Shown here piece after piece: positions 5,309 through 7,737 of a DNA stretch of 7,737 nucleotides. The DNA is from Bacteroidales bacterium GP3 (GTDB taxonomy: Bacteria > Bacteroidota > Bacteroidia > Bacteroidales > Muribaculaceae), in the NCBI GenBank assembly GCA_001701075.1, contig DAAK01000102.1:2729-10465 (forward strand), read 5' to 3'. Under the pieces are notes generated by a model that had not been told where the DNA came from, did no database searches, and saw only the letters and a list, made by a program, of their open reading frames with translations. The first letter of the stretch is position 1, and every line of letters starts with the position of its first letter. The position numbers and the translations under genes are program-made.

Positions 5309-6265
5309 TTAATTGACGAGGTTGGTGGGAGTGCCTTTGAGGAAATTGGCTACGTTTGCTACGGCTATGTCCATCAGGCGCTGACGGGCTTCGGCTGTAG
5401 CCCAACCGAGGTGAGGGGTTGTGTAGCAATTGCGGGCATAGAGCAATGGATTGTCGATTGTCGGAGGTTCGCATGAGAGCACATCCACTCCGGCTCCGCG
5501 CAATCCGCCTCTATTCAGAGCATCGGCAAGCGCATTCTCATCTACAAGTGGTCCACGACCGGTATTGATCAGAATGGCAGTCGGTTTCATCTTTGCCAAT
5601 GTCGAGGCGTTGATGAGATGCTTGGTTGAATCCGTAAGCGGACAATGCAGCGACAACACATCGCTTTCCCTTAGAAGCTGGTCAAGATTCTCGGCTTTTC
5701 TCACACCAGCGGGAAGCGCATCGGCTGGTTTTGATGACAAAGCCATTACCTTCATCCCGAAAGCAAGGGCGATCTTAGCGACCTTGCTTCCTATATGCCC
5801 GAACCCCACGATTCCAAAGGTTTTTTCGGCAAGCTCGGTCAGCGGCGCATCCCAATAGCAAAAATCGGCATTGCGGCTCCAGCGGCCCGCACGGTTGTCA
5901 GAAGTGTAATGCTCTACATTATTGGTGATGGCAAGCAGAAGCGAGAATACCATCTGAGCCACGGAGTCTGTGCTATATGCCGGAATATTAGTCACGAGTA
6001 TTCCCTTTTCCCGAGCTGCAGCGGTATCCACCACATTATAGCCGGTAGCCAACACACCGATATACTTGAGATTTGGCAATTTCTCAATAATATTCCTATC
6101 TAATATCGTCTTATTGGTAAGCAGGATTTCTGCACCGGCCGAACGTTCTAACGTTTCTGATGGCGCAGTCCGGTCATAGACCGTCACATCACCAAGCTCT
6201 TTCAAATTATCCCATGAAAGGTCGCCTGGATTCATCCCATAACCGTCTAATACTACTATTTTCAT
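5309..6265 (-). CDS. D-2-hydroxyacid dehydrogenase (glycerate/hydroxypyruvate reductase-like)
   Basis: This 318-residue cytosolic oxidoreductase has a length usual for the family and interconverts a 2-keto acid and a D-2-hydroxy acid. The catalytic domain halves flank a Rossmann domain with GFGHIG (Gly154, Gly156, Gly159). The catalytic residues are all present: Arg237 in NTGRG, Glu266 in LSCEPP and His285 in TPHLGWAT. The opening MKIVVLDGYGMNPGDLSW resembles Bacteroidales proteins annotated as glycerate dehydrogenase or hydroxypyruvate reductase; the exact substrate is not settled by sequence. The end of Rossmann strand 2 reads MALSSKP, without the Asp usual in NAD-specific enzymes. The start could be the ATG at 6265 or the adjacent one at 6268; an upstream TTG at 6271 is less likely. 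It converges on the ATPase gene and is the last gene of a leftward run. Confidence 0.88.
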   Translation of the reverse strand: MKIVVLDGYGMNPGDLSWDNLKELGDVTVYDRTAPSETLERSAGAEILLTNKTILDRNIIEKLPNLKYIGVLATGYNVVDTAAAREKGILVTNIPAYSTDSVAQMVFSLLLAITNNVEHYTSDNRAGRWSRNADFCYWDAPLTELAEKTFGIVGFGHIGSKVAKIALAFGMKVMALSSKPADALPAGVRKAENLDQLLRESDVLSLHCPLTDSTKHLINASTLAKMKPTAILINTGRGPLVDENALADALNRGGLRGAGVDVLSCEPPTIDNPLLYARNCYTTPHLGWATAEARQRLMDIAVANVANFLKGTPTNLVN

Positions 6266-6352
6266 CATCAAGTAATACTCAAATTAAATATTTATGCCAA
6301 TAATTTAATGAATATCAATGCCAAATAATTATGCATCATGCATTATAACTTA

Positions 6353-6922
6353 TCAGTTTTGCGTTTTGCGAATTCGGGCGTGTATGAACCACGCTATGCA
6401 TGCTGCCAAGGTGACAGCAAGTGCCACCCATATTTTCCAAGGGGTGTTGGAAGCCGGTTTGCCGCTGACTTTTTGATAATGTGCCAGACCGGCATAGACA
6501 TTCGACATTATGGCATCAGATGAATATGTGGCTCCACTTACGGCGTCGACCCTCATTTCAAGAGCCTCGCTGGGAGTCTTTCCATTCCACTCGCTGAGCA
6601 ATTGAGATGCCCGCTTGAAGAAAGATGGAGTCTCTGCGTTTGGCAGGGCCTTTACCTCGGAAATCTTGCCGTCGGTAATGTAGATGTCAAGAGGGACCGG
6701 GCCGGCATAGCCATCGACAGTCTTTGGCATCCCTTTGGTATGGATTATGACGTTACCGTCCGGAAGCACAGTGACTTCATCCGATTCGGTTATAGATTGC
6801 TCTTCTTTTGGTGAGGTCTTTTCGAGGCTGTGCCCGAAAATAGTTTTATTGACGGTGATAGCCGCAGCCATCATCATCAAAACTACCAAAATTAAACTTA
6901 AAAACTTTCCTTTGTTTGCCAT
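6353..6922 (-). CDS. Membrane-anchored FMN-binding-domain protein (flavinylation target)
   Basis: This 189-residue protein has an N-terminal membrane segment (residues 7-24), an extracytoplasmic domain and a C-terminal membrane segment (about 163-181) with a basic tail (HARIRKTQN). Residues 60-150 fit the FMN_bind domain of RnfG/NqrC: GYAGPVPLDIYI-DGKISEV, then the motif DAVSGAT (126-132). In this family ApbE attaches FMN covalently to the Thr of the S/T-G-A-T motif, here probably Thr132. It would pass electrons across or along the outer face of the cytoplasmic membrane; donor and acceptor are unknown. It is not a full RnfG or NqrC, because no other Rnf/Nqr subunit is adjacent and the second membrane segment differs. 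It follows the ABC ATPase gene by 52 bases with no visible promoter between, so co-transcription is likely. Confidence 0.85.
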   Translation of the reverse strand: MANKGKFLSLILVVLMMMAAAITVNKTIFGHSLEKTSPKEEQSITESDEVTVLPDGNVIIHTKGMPKTVDGYAGPVPLDIYITDGKISEVKALPNAETPSFFKRASQLLSEWNGKTPSEALEMRVDAVSGATYSSDAIMSNVYAGLAHYQKVSGKPASNTPWKIWVALAVTLAACIAWFIHARIRKTQN

Positions 6923-6974
6923 TGCTGTTTTCTCTAAATCCTATTAAGGTAACAATAAAAAAGTCCATTCTGTT

Positions 6975-7673
6975 TTATCCAATCGACCCGATAAGGGGAT
7001 ATGGGAGGGTATCGGTGGGGCCGTCGTAGGCGATGGTTCCATGGTCCATGAGGATGGCGCGGGTGCATAGGCGGCGCACGAGATCCATGTCGTGAGACGA
7101 CATGAGGATGGTGTGTGGTAGGCGGTCGACAATTCCGATGAATTGGGCTTCGGCGGCAAAGTCGAGGCTCGATGTGGGTTCGTCGAAGACGAGGATGTCG
7201 GGGCGCATAGAAAGGACTGTGGCTATCGAAGCCATCTTCTTCTGTCCTCCTGAAAGATGAAAGGGTGCGCTGTCACTAAACTGTGAACAGCCTGTGATGC
7301 GGAGAGCTTCCTCTACTCTACTCTTCACTTCCTCCTCCTTCAGCCCCATATTGCGCGGACCGAAGGCCACGTCAGCCTCGACGGTAGGCATAAACAGCTG
7401 GTCGTCGGCGTTCTGAAACACCATCCCCACACTCTTCCGGCACTCATCGACGCTTCTCCTGTCGATTACCTTGCCATTGACCGACACTGTGCCGCTATCT
7501 GCGATCAGAAGACCATTGGTGTGCAGAAGGAGGGTCGACTTGCCGGAACCGTTGAGTCCTACAAGGGCAACTTTCTCGCCTGGCATAATGGAAAAGGATA
7601 CATGGTGGAGCACTTCATGTCCGCCGGGATATGAAAAACAGACGTCATTAAACTCAAGAGCTGGGGTTTGCAT
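6975..7673 (-). CDS. ABC transporter ATPase, ECF/CbiO type
   Basis: This 232-residue nucleotide-binding subunit has all ABC motifs: aromatic A-loop Tyr15 (FSYPG), Walker A GLNGSGKST (39-47), Q-loop Gln87 in FQNADDQLF, signature LSGGQ (140-144), Walker B ILVFDEP with Glu165, D-loop SSLD and switch His194 (SSHD). The stretch QNADDQLFMPTVEADVAFGPRNMGL is characteristic of energy-coupling-factor ATPases (CbiO/EcfA), which power uptake of cobalt, nickel or vitamins with a CbiQ/EcfT membrane partner. It is shorter than many CbiO proteins (about 270 aa) and ends soon after the H-loop region. No permease is visible; one is expected upstream, past the right edge. The substrate is therefore open, with cobalt or nickel most likely from family habit. 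Confidence 0.88.
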   Translation of the reverse strand: MQTPALEFNDVCFSYPGGHEVLHHVSFSIMPGEKVALVGLNGSGKSTLLLHTNGLLIADSGTVSVNGKVIDRRSVDECRKSVGMVFQNADDQLFMPTVEADVAFGPRNMGLKEEEVKSRVEEALRITGCSQFSDSAPFHLSGGQKKMASIATVLSMRPDILVFDEPTSSLDFAAEAQFIGIVDRLPHTILMSSHDMDLVRRLCTRAILMDHGTIAYDGPTDTLPYPLIGSIG

Positions 7674-7684
7674 GGTTATTTTAG

Positions 7685-7712
7685 TTTTCAGATTTCAGTC
7701 TTCAGTTGTCAG
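7685..7712. repeat. Four degenerate tandem heptamers (nnTTCAG)
   Basis: TTTTCAG, ATTTCAG, TCTTCAG and TTGTCAG stand head to tail upstream of the ABC ATPase start. Read in the direction of that gene they are CTGA-type heptamers about 12 bases before the ATG. They may be a simple low-complexity array. No function is claimed. Confidence 0.6.
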
Positions 7713-7737
7713 AGATATTATCATAAAGCGCCTCTCC

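Noticed and set aside
5451..6103. Plus-strand open frames opposite the dehydrogenase gene
   Set aside because: The minus strand encodes a complete dehydrogenase with all catalytic residues; the opposite frames show no family features.
6326..6349. Palindromic ATGCAT-C-ATGCAT cluster between the dehydrogenase and FMN genes as a terminator or operator
   Set aside because: The arms are only about 6 bases, each is self-palindromic, and no T run or clear promoter relationship was seen.
7702..7737. The end of an upstream permease gene on the minus strand
   Set aside because: Short open stretches enter from the right edge in all three minus frames (a 12-codon, a 14-codon and a 5-codon tail), but none carries a recognisable motif, so no partial gene is called.

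Overview
The window looks like a chromosomal segment of a Bacteroidales bacterium (Bacteroides/Prevotella/Muribaculaceae-like; genus not resolvable by eye). The main reason is promoter style: three gene starts are preceded by a -33 TTG or TTTG, a 20-base spacer and a TAAATTTG -7 box, the form used by the Bacteroidota primary sigma factor. Strong Shine-Dalgarno sequences are mostly absent, and the protein families fit the same group. No rRNA, tRNA, CRISPR array or transposase gene was seen.

Left part (about 50-1822): a three-gene toxin-antitoxin operon of the HipBST type on the + strand. It encodes a small XRE-type DNA-binding protein (HipB-like), a stand-alone HipA N-terminal domain (HipS-like) and a separate HipA-like Ser/Thr kinase (HipT-like). 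The unusual point is its framing. The whole promoter/operator region upstream of hipB (about 50-140) recurs, inverted and roughly 88% identical, just after hipT (about 1733-1822). Each copy carries two ATCACA-N6-TGTGAT palindromes with centres 61 bp apart and a promoter between them. The right-hand promoter points back into the 3' end of hipT, so it would make antisense RNA. The operon is therefore a symmetric cassette bounded by inward-facing, probably HipB-controlled promoters.

Middle (1861-5241): a divergent pair follows, made of an exported alpha/beta hydrolase of dienelactone-hydrolase type (- strand) and an AraC-family regulator (+ strand). Their shared intergenic region has a 21-bp-period direct repeat that suits an AraC-type operator, next to a hydrolase promoter with no good -33 box. 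The regulator probably activates the hydrolase gene. Next comes a stand-alone ATPase_2 (archaeal-type) P-loop ATPase with a C-terminal winged-helix-like region. Its promoter is embedded in a large imperfect palindrome.

Right part (5309-7673, all - strand): reading in the direction of transcription, an ECF/CbiO-type ABC ATPase, a membrane-anchored FMN-binding-domain protein with a flavinylation motif, and a D-2-hydroxyacid dehydrogenase. Spacings are 52 and about 87 bases, so the first two are probably co-transcribed and the third possibly. The permease and substrate-binding parts of the transporter are not visible and would lie beyond the right edge. This part looks more GC-rich and housekeeping-like than the AT-richer left part, which has an accessory character.
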